Part shown: positions 51,422 to 59,806 of the stretch, piece by piece
Position numbering within the stretch: the stretch's first letter is position 1
How the letters are laid out: each line of letters begins with the position of its first letter
Origin: Acidimicrobiaceae bacterium
Lineage (GTDB): Bacteria; Actinomycetota; Acidimicrobiia; Acidimicrobiales; Aldehydirespiratoraceae
Direction of reading: 5' to 3'
Assembly: GCA_009837445.1 (NCBI GenBank)
Contig: VXTM01000034.1
Span: forward strand, 1-64,000
Length of the DNA stretch: 64,000 bases
Made by a program: the position numbers and the translations under genes
The notes under the pieces: generated by a model
What the model was told of the DNA's origin: nothing
Databases searched by the model: none
What the model saw: only the letters and a program-made list of their open reading frames with translations

Positions 51422-52660
51422 ATGGACCACAATAGATTATACTCTAAAATCACACCTGTTAAGCTGATCGCCGCCTTGATACTTGCGGCCGTGTTGGCCG
51501 GGACCGCCATCGCCAACGCCTCCCATGCGAGCAGCGCGCTGCAAGTGACGACGAGGGGTTCGGATGAGTTGCAAAGGTACGGCGGTGAATGGATCAAGGG
51601 CGAGAGAGGCAACACCGGCTCGGACGGCTTCTGGTATACCTACGAGAGCTCCTCCTACGGCTATTGGTACTTCGGATCCCTGCATGGCATCTTTCGAGCC
51701 AGCTACTATCTCCCCGGTCGCGATGCGATTAGATCAGGATCTTGTTTCCTCTGGTGGTGTGATGCCGCTCCACCGACGGCATCTCCCCAGTTTCATATCC
51801 AGCAACAAAATGACGATGACAGCTGGGAAACGATTCGTCATCTTCGAGCTAACGTTCGTGACGCCAATAACAAGTACAAGACCGGCTGGTGGTACTGGAA
51901 CGACATACAGCTTGACGGAAATATCAGAGTCAGACTGAGCAAGAGATTCGCTGACGACAAATACCGGCTCGCAGTTGATTCGTTTAGTTTCCGATGGACA
52001 GGTGAACTCCCGAAAGACACGGAAATCCTGCAGGAGGGTAACAGTGCGGCAGGGACGCTCTCGCAGACGTACCAGGATATGTTCGTCGAGTACAAGCACT
52101 ACGAATACAACGATGGGCGTTCTTCTAGCCACATCAAGACCAACCATGAGACTGAGTGTGGCCGTATAGCACCAAGATCGGCAGTGGATTGGATAAAGAC
52201 CTATAGGGGGCAGGGGGCCAATATGAATGCCTACACCTTCCCCGTGGGTGAATGCACATCTTGGGTTCAGTTCAGGCTACGCGGTACCGTGATTGCGGAC
52301 TTTGACAATGGATACGGCCATAAGGCCTATGGCGGTGCGGGAGGGCCATGGAGTGACGGCAACAACTGGGACGAAAATGCGCGCAATCCAGGCATGGAGG
52401 ATAATGTCGGCGTGAAGATATGTAACACAAAGAAAGACTCATGTTCACCCGTAGTACACGGAGTAGCCCAATGGAATGCTGGGGAATATGGACATGTGGC
52501 CTTCGTGGAAGCGGTCTTGGATGGCGGACGGTCGATCGTGGTCTCGGAAATGAACAACGGTGGTGCGGAGATCTGCCATCTGACGGTGCGTACGATCAGG
52601 GAGGGCGATTCGGGGCCCGGCGTTAGGTCCTGGCCCGACAACTTCATCCAGTTCGACTAG
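51422..52660 (+). CDS. Secreted CHAP-domain protein of foreign composition
   Basis: 412 residues. A signal peptide is clear (hydrophobic core about 14-30, cleavage near ANASHA). Residues about 45-235 form a Trp/Tyr-rich beta-type region I do not recognise. The C-terminal part is a CHAP amidase/peptidase: VGECTSWVQFRLRG with Cys278, and GEYGHVAFVEAV with His358, followed by SEMNNGG. CHAP enzymes cut peptidoglycan stem peptides or cross-bridges. Codon use and GC content are visibly lower than in every other gene here (many AAA, AAT, ATA, AGA codons), indicating recent acquisition. No obvious ribosome site precedes the ATG. It is convergent with the HIT gene. Confidence 0.8.
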   Translation: MDHNRLYSKITPVKLIAALILAAVLAGTAIANASHASSALQVTTRGSDELQRYGGEWIKGERGNTGSDGFWYTYESSSYGYWYFGSLHGIFRASYYLPGRDAIRSGSCFLWWCDAAPPTASPQFHIQQQNDDDSWETIRHLRANVRDANNKYKTGWWYWNDIQLDGNIRVRLSKRFADDKYRLAVDSFSFRWTGELPKDTEILQEGNSAAGTLSQTYQDMFVEYKHYEYNDGRSSSHIKTNHETECGRIAPRSAVDWIKTYRGQGANMNAYTFPVGECTSWVQFRLRGTVIADFDNGYGHKAYGGAGGPWSDGNNWDENARNPGMEDNVGVKICNTKKDSCSPVVHGVAQWNAGEYGHVAFVEAVLDGGRSIVVSEMNNGGAEICHLTVRTIREGDSGPGVRSWPDNFIQFD

Positions 52661-52697
52661 CCGCCCGCTCGCGAAGGATCGAGGCTCGGCTTCTTCG

Positions 52698-53267
52698 CTA
52701 TTGCGGCCAGGCGGCTGTTAGGCGTTCCCAGCAGTCCTGGAGGCTCTGGGGGAGGACCCTCACGTCGGCCAGCGCGGTCATGAAGTTGGTGTCGGAGCGC
52801 CAGCGGGGCAGCACGTGGATGTGGACGTGGTCGTACACGCTGGGGCCGGCGCCCTCCCCGAGGTTGGCGCCGACGTTCACCCCGTCGGGCGAGAACGCGG
52901 CCTTCACCGCGGTCACTGCGTCGTGGACGGTGTCCCACAGCTCGCGGCGCTCGCCGGCGTCGAGGCCCTCGAGGTCGCTAACGGCCCGGTAGGGCAGGAT
53001 CAGCAGGTGACCGGTCGAGTACGGGTAGCGGTTCAGGATCGCGAACACCCGCTCGCCGCGGTGCACGATGTGGGTCTTGTCGTCGGGCAGGCCCGAGTCG
53101 AGGATGGCCTCGAACAGGCTCTGGCCGGTTTCGTCGTCCGGGCCCATCCCAGAACCGGGGACCGTGCCCGGGATGGTGCCCGACGAGTCGGCTACCCCGG
53201 CTGCGGCGGCCTCGCGGTCGGTCATCATGGCGGGGATCCGCCAGCCGGCCCAGAGGCGCTCCACCAT
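52698..53267 (-). CDS. HIT-family nucleotide-binding protein
   Basis: 189 residues. The histidine triad DHVHIHVLPRW is near residue 155, and the N-terminus VERLWAGWR is typical of actinobacterial Ap4A-phosphorylase-like HIT proteins, which supports the ATG at 53267 over the later ATGs near 53226. It has a Gly/Pro/Asp-rich insertion at about 20-45. The likely role is hydrolysis or phosphorolysis of dinucleoside polyphosphates. It follows thrS by 1 base, an arrangement common in actinobacteria. Confidence 0.88.
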   Translation of the reverse strand: MVERLWAGWRIPAMMTDREAAAAGVADSSGTIPGTVPGSGMGPDDETGQSLFEAILDSGLPDDKTHIVHRGERVFAILNRYPYSTGHLLILPYRAVSDLEGLDAGERRELWDTVHDAVTAVKAAFSPDGVNVGANLGEGAGPSVYDHVHIHVLPRWRSDTNFMTALADVRVLPQSLQDCWERLTAAWPQ

Positions 53268-53268
53268 G

Positions 53269-55254
53269 TCAGCTCCGGGCCTCTACCTCTTGGGCCAGAC
53301 GATCCGCGAAGGCCTCCAGCGGGACGTCGCGCTCAGGTCCCTTGGCGCCCCGGGCGTTGACCCCGACGGTGCCGTTGGCGGTGTCGTCGTCGCCCACGAC
53401 AAGGACGTAGGGGACCTTGGCCACCTTGGCGTTGCGCACCCGCTTGCCCAGAGGCTCATCCGCCGGGCTCACCTCGGTACGGAAACCCCTCGACCGCAGC
53501 GTGTCGGCGACCTCAGCCGCATAGCCGGCGTGGGCCGCGGCCACCGGCAGCACCTCGGCCTGCACCGGTGCCAGCCAGGCCGGGAACGCTCCGGCGTAGT
53601 GCTCCAGGAGCACTCCGAAGAAGCGCTCGACCGAGCCGAACAGGGCGCGGTGGATCATCACCGGCCGGGGCCGTGAGCCGTCGGAGGCCACGTACTCCAG
53701 GCCGAACCGCTCGGGCAGGTTGAAGTCCAACTGGATGGTGGAGAGCTGCCACGAACGGCCGATGGCGTCGCGCACGTCCACGTCGATCTTGGGGCCGTAG
53801 AAGGCGCCGCCGCCCTCGTCGGTCTCATAGTCGAGCCCGGCCGATTCCAGCGCGGCCCGCAGGCCCTCGGTGGCTTCGTTCCAGAGGGCCTCCTCACCGA
53901 CGTACTTGCCAGCGGGCCGGGTGGAGAGCCTGGCCTGGAAGTCGTTGAAGCCGAAGGCCTCTAGCACGCTCAACACGAACTCCAGCAGTGACGCCAGCTC
54001 GGACGCCAGGTGCTCGCGGGCACAGAAGATGTGGGAGTCGTCCTGGGTGAAGCCCCGGCTTCGCAGCAGGCCGTGCACGGCGCCCGACAGCTCGTAGCGG
54101 TACACCGCGCCGAGCTCGAACAACCGCATGGGCAGGTCCCGGTAGCTGCGCTGCGACGACCGGTAGATCATCACGTGGAACGGGCAGTTCATCGGCTTCG
54201 GGTAGTAGTCGGTGCCGTCCATCTCCATGGGCGGGTACATGCTCTCGGCGTAGAAGTCGAGATGCCCGGAGGTCTCCCACAGCACCGATTTGGCGATGTG
54301 GGGCGAGAACACGAACTCGTACCCGCCGTCGGCGTGGCGCTGGCGGGAGTAGTCCTCCATCAGCTTGCGGATAAGGGCGCCCTTGGGGTGCCACACCGCG
54401 AGCCCCGGACCCAGCTCGGCCGGCCACGACACCAGGTCGAGCTCGGCAGCCAGGCGGCGGTGGTCGCGCCGCTCGGCCTCGGCCAAGCGGTGCAAGTGGC
54501 CCGCAAGTTCTTTGCGGGTGGCCCACGCCGTGCCGTAGATGCGCTGCAGCATGGGGTTGCGTTCGCTGCCCCGCCAGTAGGCGCCGCTCACCCGCTGCAG
54601 GGCGAAATGGCCGAGCCGCCCGGTGGAGGGCACATGGGGGCCCAGGCACAGGTCGACGAAGCCGTCGGCGTCGCCGCCGGCGTCGTTGCGGTAGCAGCTG
54701 ACGGTGCCGCCCTCGGACGCCTCGGATGCCAGGTCGCCGTCGGCGCCCACCCCGAGGGCTACCGCCTCGATGATGGCCCGCTTGTAGGGGTGCGCCTCAA
54801 AAAGCTCCAGAGCGTCTTCGGCGGCCATCTCGACCCGCCGGAAGGGCTGGTCGGCGTCGATGATCTCGCGCATCCGGTCCTCGATGCGCTCGAGGTCGGC
54901 GTCGGAGAAGGTGCCGCCGCCGGGCAGTTCGAAGTCGTAGTAGAAGCCGTGCTCGATGGGGGGCCCGATGGCGAAGGTGGCGCCGGGGAACAGGTCGAGA
55001 ACCGCCTGGGCCAGCACGTGGGCGGTGGAGTGGCGCAGAGTGTGCAGGCCTCGGTCCGACGAGGCGGTCACGATCTCGACCGACGAGCCGTCGGCCAGCG
55101 GTGCGGCCAGGTCTCTCTCGGCACCGTCGACGACCGCAACCACCGCGTCGGCGGCCAGCCGCGGGCCGATGGAGGCAGCCAGATCGGCTGCACTGGCGCC
55201 CTCGGCCAGCTCGCGCTCGGAGCCGTCCGGCAACGACACGGTGATCTGGGACAT
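53269..55254 (-). CDS. thrS: Threonyl-tRNA synthetase
   Basis: 661 residues. An N-terminal TGS domain (SQITVSLPDGSERELAEG in part), the editing domain with HSTAHVLAQAV and the class II catalytic core follow in normal order. The zinc and active-site segment MNCPFHVMIYRSSQRSYRDLP (in part), motif 2 around RSRGFTQDDSHIFC, and the anticodon-binding domain (FPAWLAPVQAEVLPV) are all present. The ATG at 55254 is taken as the start; the long upstream extension has no family features. It lies 71 bases after mshC and leads directly into the HIT gene. No T-box leader was seen. Confidence 0.95.
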   Translation of the reverse strand: MSQITVSLPDGSERELAEGASAADLAASIGPRLAADAVVAVVDGAERDLAAPLADGSSVEIVTASSDRGLHTLRHSTAHVLAQAVLDLFPGATFAIGPPIEHGFYYDFELPGGGTFSDADLERIEDRMREIIDADQPFRRVEMAAEDALELFEAHPYKRAIIEAVALGVGADGDLASEASEGGTVSCYRNDAGGDADGFVDLCLGPHVPSTGRLGHFALQRVSGAYWRGSERNPMLQRIYGTAWATRKELAGHLHRLAEAERRDHRRLAAELDLVSWPAELGPGLAVWHPKGALIRKLMEDYSRQRHADGGYEFVFSPHIAKSVLWETSGHLDFYAESMYPPMEMDGTDYYPKPMNCPFHVMIYRSSQRSYRDLPMRLFELGAVYRYELSGAVHGLLRSRGFTQDDSHIFCAREHLASELASLLEFVLSVLEAFGFNDFQARLSTRPAGKYVGEEALWNEATEGLRAALESAGLDYETDEGGGAFYGPKIDVDVRDAIGRSWQLSTIQLDFNLPERFGLEYVASDGSRPRPVMIHRALFGSVERFFGVLLEHYAGAFPAWLAPVQAEVLPVAAAHAGYAAEVADTLRSRGFRTEVSPADEPLGKRVRNAKVAKVPYVLVVGDDDTANGTVGVNARGAKGPERDVPLEAFADRLAQEVEARS

Positions 55255-55325
55255 CGTCTCCGAGGCTACCGCTGCCCCTCGGGCGCGACTGCCGCGAACC
55301 CTGCGCACCGAGGCGGGTGGCGCGG

Positions 55326-56450
55326 CTAGAGGGAGACGCCGAGGAGGGTGGCGGCGGAGGTCACCGGTTGCCCCGACTGGGCGGCTTCGTCCATCGAGGT
55401 GAGAGCGCCGGGAACGTCCAGATCGTCGTCGAGGTGTTGGCGCACCTTGTTCAGGAGGCCGGCGTTGCCGCGGCCAGATGAGTCGGCTGTGCGCCATAGG
55501 GCGAGGCGGCGCTCGGCCTCGTCCAGCAGGCCGTCGTGCCAGGGCCACGGGGTGCGGTAGTGCTGCGACATCAGCGCGAGGCGGATGGCCATCGGCTCAT
55601 GGCGCTCGCGCAGCTCGTGGACGAACACGAGGTTGCCCAACGACTTCGACATCTTGGAGCCTTGGTAGTGAACCAGCGCCTGGTGCAGCCAGTGCCGGGC
55701 GAACGGCTTGCCGGTCACCGCCTCGGACTGGGCCCGCTCGCACTCGTGGTGCGGGTACAGCAGGTCCACTCCCCCGCCGTGGAGGTCGATGGTCTCGCCC
55801 AGCTCCCGCAGCGCCAGTGTCGAGCACTCGACATGCCAGCCGGGGCGTCCCGGCCCCCAGCGGGACTCCCAGGAGGGCTCGCCACCGCGGGCCCGCTGCC
55901 AGAGCACGAAGTCGAGCGGGTCCCGTTTGGCCGGGTCGTCGGGGTTGTCGCGCCACTGCCGGGCCAGCTCGACCATATGGTTGCGGCCGAATCCCGACAG
56001 CGCGCCGAACCCGTCGAAGGCCTGCGTGTCGAAGTAGACGCTGCCGTCGGCGCAGTACGCGAATCCCCGGTCGAGGGCCTCGTGGATGAAGCCGCGGATG
56101 TCGGGAATGGCCCCGGTCGCCCGTGGCTCCGAAGCGGGCGGCAGGGTGTTGAGCGCAGCCATGTCGTCGTCGAAGCGGGCCGTCTCCGCGAAGGCCAGAT
56201 CGAGGTAGTGAACCCCCCTGCGCTCCGCCGCAGCCAGGATGTCGTCGTCGACGTCGGTGATGTTGCGCACGCAGCGGGTCTCGCAGCCCATATCCCGCAG
56301 GCGCCGCTGCAGCACGTCGTAGGTGATGTAGGTGGCTGCGTGGCCCAAATGGGTGGCGTCATACGGTGTCAACCCGCACACGTACATGCGCACCACCGGC
56401 GGCGCATCGAAGTCCACAACGGCGCCGCGGGCTGTGTCATAGAGCCGCAC
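55326..56450 (-). CDS. mshC: Cysteine:GlcN-Ins ligase MshC-like (mycothiol synthesis)
   Basis: 374 residues, class I synthetase fold related to CysRS. MYVCGLTPYDATHLGHAATYI (in part) is the MshC form of the HIGH region; the zinc Cys in that motif, WHVECSTLAL, the PHHECERAQSEA segment and KMSKS in GSKMSKSLGN are present. The length and the absence of a CysRS anticodon-binding tail favour MshC, which joins cysteine to glucosaminyl-inositol using ATP. A short CysRS is the alternative. The start is GTG at 56450, divergent from fabI by 24 bases. Confidence 0.8.
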   Translation of the reverse strand: MRLYDTARGAVVDFDAPPVVRMYVCGLTPYDATHLGHAATYITYDVLQRRLRDMGCETRCVRNITDVDDDILAAAERRGVHYLDLAFAETARFDDDMAALNTLPPASEPRATGAIPDIRGFIHEALDRGFAYCADGSVYFDTQAFDGFGALSGFGRNHMVELARQWRDNPDDPAKRDPLDFVLWQRARGGEPSWESRWGPGRPGWHVECSTLALRELGETIDLHGGGVDLLYPHHECERAQSEAVTGKPFARHWLHQALVHYQGSKMSKSLGNLVFVHELRERHEPMAIRLALMSQHYRTPWPWHDGLLDEAERRLALWRTADSSGRGNAGLLNKVRQHLDDDLDVPGALTSMDEAAQSGQPVTSAATLLGVSL

Positions 56451-56474
56451 GATCCCAAGGTAGCGTTGCGGGCC

Positions 56475-57242
56475 GTGGGCCTACTTGACGGCAAGCGGAT
56501 CGTGATCACGGGCGTGCTTACCGACGCCTCCCTGGCCTTCGGCGCGGCCGAGCTGGCCCTTGCCGAGGGGGCCGAGATCCTCCTCACCGGGGCGGGGCGG
56601 GGTATGAGGCTCACCCAGCGCACCGCCCGCAAGCTCGGCGAGGACATCGAGGTGGTGGAATTCGACGTCACCGAGCCCTCCCATGCCGATGCGCTGCGCG
56701 ACCACCTGTCGCAGAGCTGGGGGCATGTGGACGGCGCGCTGCACGCCATCGGTTTCGCTCCGCAGGTCTGCCTGGGCGGCTCGTTCATGGAAGCGACTTG
56801 GACCGATGTCCAGGTGGCGCTGGAGATCTCCACCTACTCACTCAAGATGCTCGCCGACGCGGTCGCCCCGCTCATGGGTGAAGGCGGCTCGATCGTGGGA
56901 CTCGACTTCGACGCCTCACGGGCCTGGCCCGGGTATGACTGGATGGGGGTGGCCAAGGCGGGCCTGGAGTCCACCTGCCGCTACCTGGCCCGCTACCTGG
57001 GGCCTCAGGGCATCCGGGTGAACCTCGTGTCGGCCGGGCCGATGAAGACCATGGCGGCCCGCTCCATCCCCGGTTTCTCCGAGTTCGAGGACGCCTGGGA
57101 CGGCCGCTCACCCCTCAGCTGGAATGTCACCGACGCGACCGGGGTGTCGCGCACGATCGTGGCGATGCTCAGCGACTGGCTGCCGGCCACCACCGGATCG
57201 ATCGTCCACGCCGACGGTGGCTACCACGCCGTCGGCGCCTAA
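56475..57242 (+). CDS. fabI: Enoyl-[ACP] reductase, FabI/InhA type
   Basis: 255 residues. The atypical SDR pattern of FabI is clear: GLLDGKRIVITGVLTDASLAFG (in part), SIVGLDFDASRAWPGYDWMGVAKAGLES (in sections) with Tyr-x6-Lys, and the end GSIVHADGGYHAVGA. It performs the NADH-dependent last step of fatty acid elongation. The GTG at 56475 gives the family N-terminus; the very long upstream frame is antisense to mshC. It is convergent with a CorC-like gene, with 19 bases between the stops. Confidence 0.92.
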   Translation: MGLLDGKRIVITGVLTDASLAFGAAELALAEGAEILLTGAGRGMRLTQRTARKLGEDIEVVEFDVTEPSHADALRDHLSQSWGHVDGALHAIGFAPQVCLGGSFMEATWTDVQVALEISTYSLKMLADAVAPLMGEGGSIVGLDFDASRAWPGYDWMGVAKAGLESTCRYLARYLGPQGIRVNLVSAGPMKTMAARSIPGFSEFEDAWDGRSPLSWNVTDATGVSRTIVAMLSDWLPATTGSIVHADGGYHAVGA

Positions 57243-57261
57243 AGGGGTCACCAGCGGGGGC

Positions 57262-58320
57262 TTATACGCCGTTGTCGTCGGTCTCGTCGAAGATGTCCCC
57301 GACGAGCGCCTCGAGCACGTCCTCGAGGGTGACGACCCCCAGCATCCGACCAGCCTCGTTGCGGACCAGGGCCATGTGCACCCTCGACCGGCGCATGTCG
57401 AACAGAAGGTCGCGACCCGCCATCTCGGGGCTGACCACCCGCATCCGGCGCAGCAGCTCCAGCGGCACCGGGTCGTCACGGGCGTCGGGCGGCATGCGGG
57501 GCAGATCCTTGGCATGCACGAAGCCCAGCACGTCGCCGGGATCGGACCCCCACATCGGCACCCGGGTGTGGCCGGTGGAGGCCACCACATCCTCGAGCTG
57601 GGCCACCGACGCGCCCCGCGACACCGACACCAGCCGGTCCGCCGGCACCATCATCGAGCCGACCGACCGGACCCGGAACTCGAGGGCACCCGCGAGCAGC
57701 TCATGCTCGGTGGACTCGATGACGCCCTCCTCACGGGCATCGGCCAGCAGCGTACGGAACTCGTTGATGGTCAGCGCAGTGTTGATCTCGTCGACCGGCT
57801 TCATGCCCATCAGCCGCACGAGCCCCGTCGCCACGATGTTGAGCGACCAGATGAGCGGCTTGAAGAGGGTCATGTAGATCTTCATGGCCGGCGCGAGCAG
57901 CCTGGCCGAGGACTCGGGCCCGGAGATGGCGATGTTCTTGGGAACCATCTCGCCCACCACCACGTGCAGGGTCGTCACCACCGATAGCGCCACCGCGAAC
58001 GAGATGGTGTGCAGCACTCCGGAGGGAACTTCGACCACCAGTTCGATGACTGGCTCGATGAGGTGGGCGATGGCCGGCTCGGCCACGTAGCCCAGCACCA
58101 GAGAGGCCATGGTGATGCCGAGTTGGGCTCCCGCCAGCTGGGTCTGGAGATCCCTAACCGCGTCGAGGGCGAGCCGGCTGCGCCGGTCGCCGTCGGCTGC
58201 GGCCGACTCCAGCCGCACGGCCCGGGCCGCGACCAGCGCGAACTCGGCCGCCACGAAGAAGGCGTTGGCGCCCAGCATCACCACCGCGGTCACCAGGGCC
58301 ACGATCGTTCCCGTACTCAC
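57262..58320 (-). CDS. CNNM/CorC-like membrane protein with CBS pair, short form
   Basis: 352 residues. The N-terminal DUF21/CNNM transmembrane domain has about four hydrophobic segments (ANAFFVAAEFALVA, LAGAQLGITMASLVLG, VVVGEMVPKNIAI), followed by two CBS motifs (GSMMVPADRLVSV, GVVTLEDVLEALVGDIFDE). The C-terminal CorC_HlyC domain of the upstream paralogue is missing. Proteins of this type are linked to Mg/Co efflux or membrane sensing. The GTG overlaps the stop of the paralogue by 4 bases, so the two are coupled and may form a heteromer. Confidence 0.87.
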   Translation of the reverse strand: MSTGTIVALVTAVVMLGANAFFVAAEFALVAARAVRLESAAADGDRRSRLALDAVRDLQTQLAGAQLGITMASLVLGYVAEPAIAHLIEPVIELVVEVPSGVLHTISFAVALSVVTTLHVVVGEMVPKNIAISGPESSARLLAPAMKIYMTLFKPLIWSLNIVATGLVRLMGMKPVDEINTALTINEFRTLLADAREEGVIESTEHELLAGALEFRVRSVGSMMVPADRLVSVSRGASVAQLEDVVASTGHTRVPMWGSDPGDVLGFVHAKDLPRMPPDARDDPVPLELLRRMRVVSPEMAGRDLLFDMRRSRVHMALVRNEAGRMLGVVTLEDVLEALVGDIFDETDDNGV

Positions 58321-59660
58321 GACGACCCCTCCGAGGAGGCCGTACCAGGCGGCGGGGCGGATCCCGCCACCACCCGCACGGTGGCGATCCTCAGCCCGTC
58401 CACCGCCACCACCTCGAGCCTCCATCCGTCGACCGTGACGGTCTCGCCGGGCACCGGGATGTGACCCAGCCGGTCCAGCACCAATCCGGCCAGCGTCTCG
58501 TAGGCGCCCTCGGGCATGGCGAACCCGGTGGCCTCCAGGACCTCGTCGGTGTGGAGCGACGCCGGCAGCACTGTCGAGCCCCTGGACTCGGACCGGGTCC
58601 GCTCGGGGGTTGACGAGTCGTGCTCGTCATCGATCTCGCCGACTATCTCCTCCAGGACGTCCTCCAGGGTGATGATCCCCGCCGTCCCCCCGTGCTCGTC
58701 GACCACCACCGCCAGCAGTCCGGCCCCAGCGCGCAGGTCGTCCAGCATGTCGTCGAGGTCCCGGGACTCCGGCACGGCCAAAACCTGCTTCGTCAGCCGG
58801 GACACCGGTGTGGACGGCCTGTCCTCCACCGGAACGGCGAACAGCGACTTCACATGGACCACGCCGACGACGTCGTCGATGTGGCTCCCGATGACCGGGA
58901 ACCGGGAGTGGCCGGTGCGGGCGGACAGCTCCGCCAGGTCGGCCACGGAGGCGTCGGCCGCGATGGCCTCCACCTCGACCCTGGGCACCATGGCATCGTC
59001 GGCCTGCTTGTCAGCCAGTCGAATCGATCGGGTCAGCAGGCGGACCTCGCCCTCGTCGAGCATCCCCTCCTCGCCTGAGGACACGAAGAGATGTTCAAGC
59101 TCCTCACGGTCCGGCACCGTCTCGAGCTCCTCCCGGGGCTCGATGCCGAGGCGGCGCACCATCGAGTTGGCGACGTTGTTGAGGAACATCACCACCGGCC
59201 GGGCCAGCACGCCGTACACCGTGGTGGGCACCGCCACCGTCACCGCGGCGCCGTAGGGCTTGGTGATGGCCACCGCCTTGGGCACCAACTCCCCGAACAC
59301 CATCTGCACGAACGTGGCCAGGAACAGCGCGACGGCGACGGACACGCCCGTAGGGGTCTGCGACCCGAAGAGATCCTCGATCAGGGGCGAGAGCATCGGT
59401 GTCAGCGCCGGCTCGACCATGAAGCCGAGCAGCAGCGACGACACCGTGATGCCGATCTGCGCGCCGGAGAGGTGGAACGACAGGCGGGCCACCAGACGCT
59501 GGACTATCCGGGCCCGCCGGTCTCCGGCCCCGGCCCGCTCGTCCACCCGGGTTCTGTCCACCGCCACCAGTGCGAACTCCATGGCGACGAAGAAGGCGTT
59601 GGCGGCAATCAGCGCGAGAGCGGCCAGAAGCCACAGCGCGATGTCTATGGGTCCTCCCAA
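58317..59660 (-). CDS. CNNM/CorC-like membrane protein with CBS pair and CorC_HlyC domain
   Basis: 447 residues from the chosen TTG. Order: DUF21/CNNM membrane domain (ANAFFVAMEFALVAVDRTRV, GAQIGITVSSLLLGFMVEP in part, VFGELVPKAVAI), CBS pair (VPRVEVEAIAAD, GIITLEDVLEEIVGEIDDE), and a C-terminal FAD-like CorC_HlyC domain (TLAGLVLDRLGHIPVPGETV in part). The start is unclear: TTG at 59660 has no ribosome site, the best site GGGAGGA (complement of 59652-59658) lies just before ATA at 59648 and ATC at 59642, and GTG at 59747 falls in the 88-base repeat. A likely role is divalent-metal transport. Confidence 0.85.
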   Translation of the reverse strand: MGGPIDIALWLLAALALIAANAFFVAMEFALVAVDRTRVDERAGAGDRRARIVQRLVARLSFHLSGAQIGITVSSLLLGFMVEPALTPMLSPLIEDLFGSQTPTGVSVAVALFLATFVQMVFGELVPKAVAITKPYGAAVTVAVPTTVYGVLARPVVMFLNNVANSMVRRLGIEPREELETVPDREELEHLFVSSGEEGMLDEGEVRLLTRSIRLADKQADDAMVPRVEVEAIAADASVADLAELSARTGHSRFPVIGSHIDDVVGVVHVKSLFAVPVEDRPSTPVSRLTKQVLAVPESRDLDDMLDDLRAGAGLLAVVVDEHGGTAGIITLEDVLEEIVGEIDDEHDSSTPERTRSESRGSTVLPASLHTDEVLEATGFAMPEGAYETLAGLVLDRLGHIPVPGETVTVDGWRLEVVAVDGLRIATVRVVAGSAPPPGTASSEGSS

Positions 59661-59707
59661 GTAGACGGGATCTTCGCCTGCGAATCTAGCGCTTGCACCC
59701 GTAGCTT

Positions 59708-59795
59708 CCCGCTCTTGCTCGCTCCGCTCACGGGCCGCTCGGGCCACGGCCTCGCTCTTGCAGGTCGGTCGCGCACGCCTGCCCGCTCGGCCTCT
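59708..59795. repeat. 88-base dispersed intergenic repeat, copy 2
   Basis: Partner of 29879-29966: the same length, 72 of 88 positions identical, with the 30-base core at about 59725-59754. It ends 11 bases before the ABC exporter start at 59807 and lies in the divergent gap with the CorC-like gene, so it overlaps the region where both promoters should be. In this copy the core is flanked by two CTCTTGC words. Confidence 0.8.
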
Positions 59796-59806
59796 AGCTT
59801 GACTTG

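Noticed and set aside
47487-52660. Genomic island integrated at tRNA-Pro
   Set aside because: No second copy of the tRNA 3' end and no integrase were seen; only the CHAP gene has foreign composition.
55326-56450. Cysteinyl-tRNA synthetase
   Set aside because: PYDATHLGHAATY and the short length match MshC better; CysRS remains a weaker alternative.
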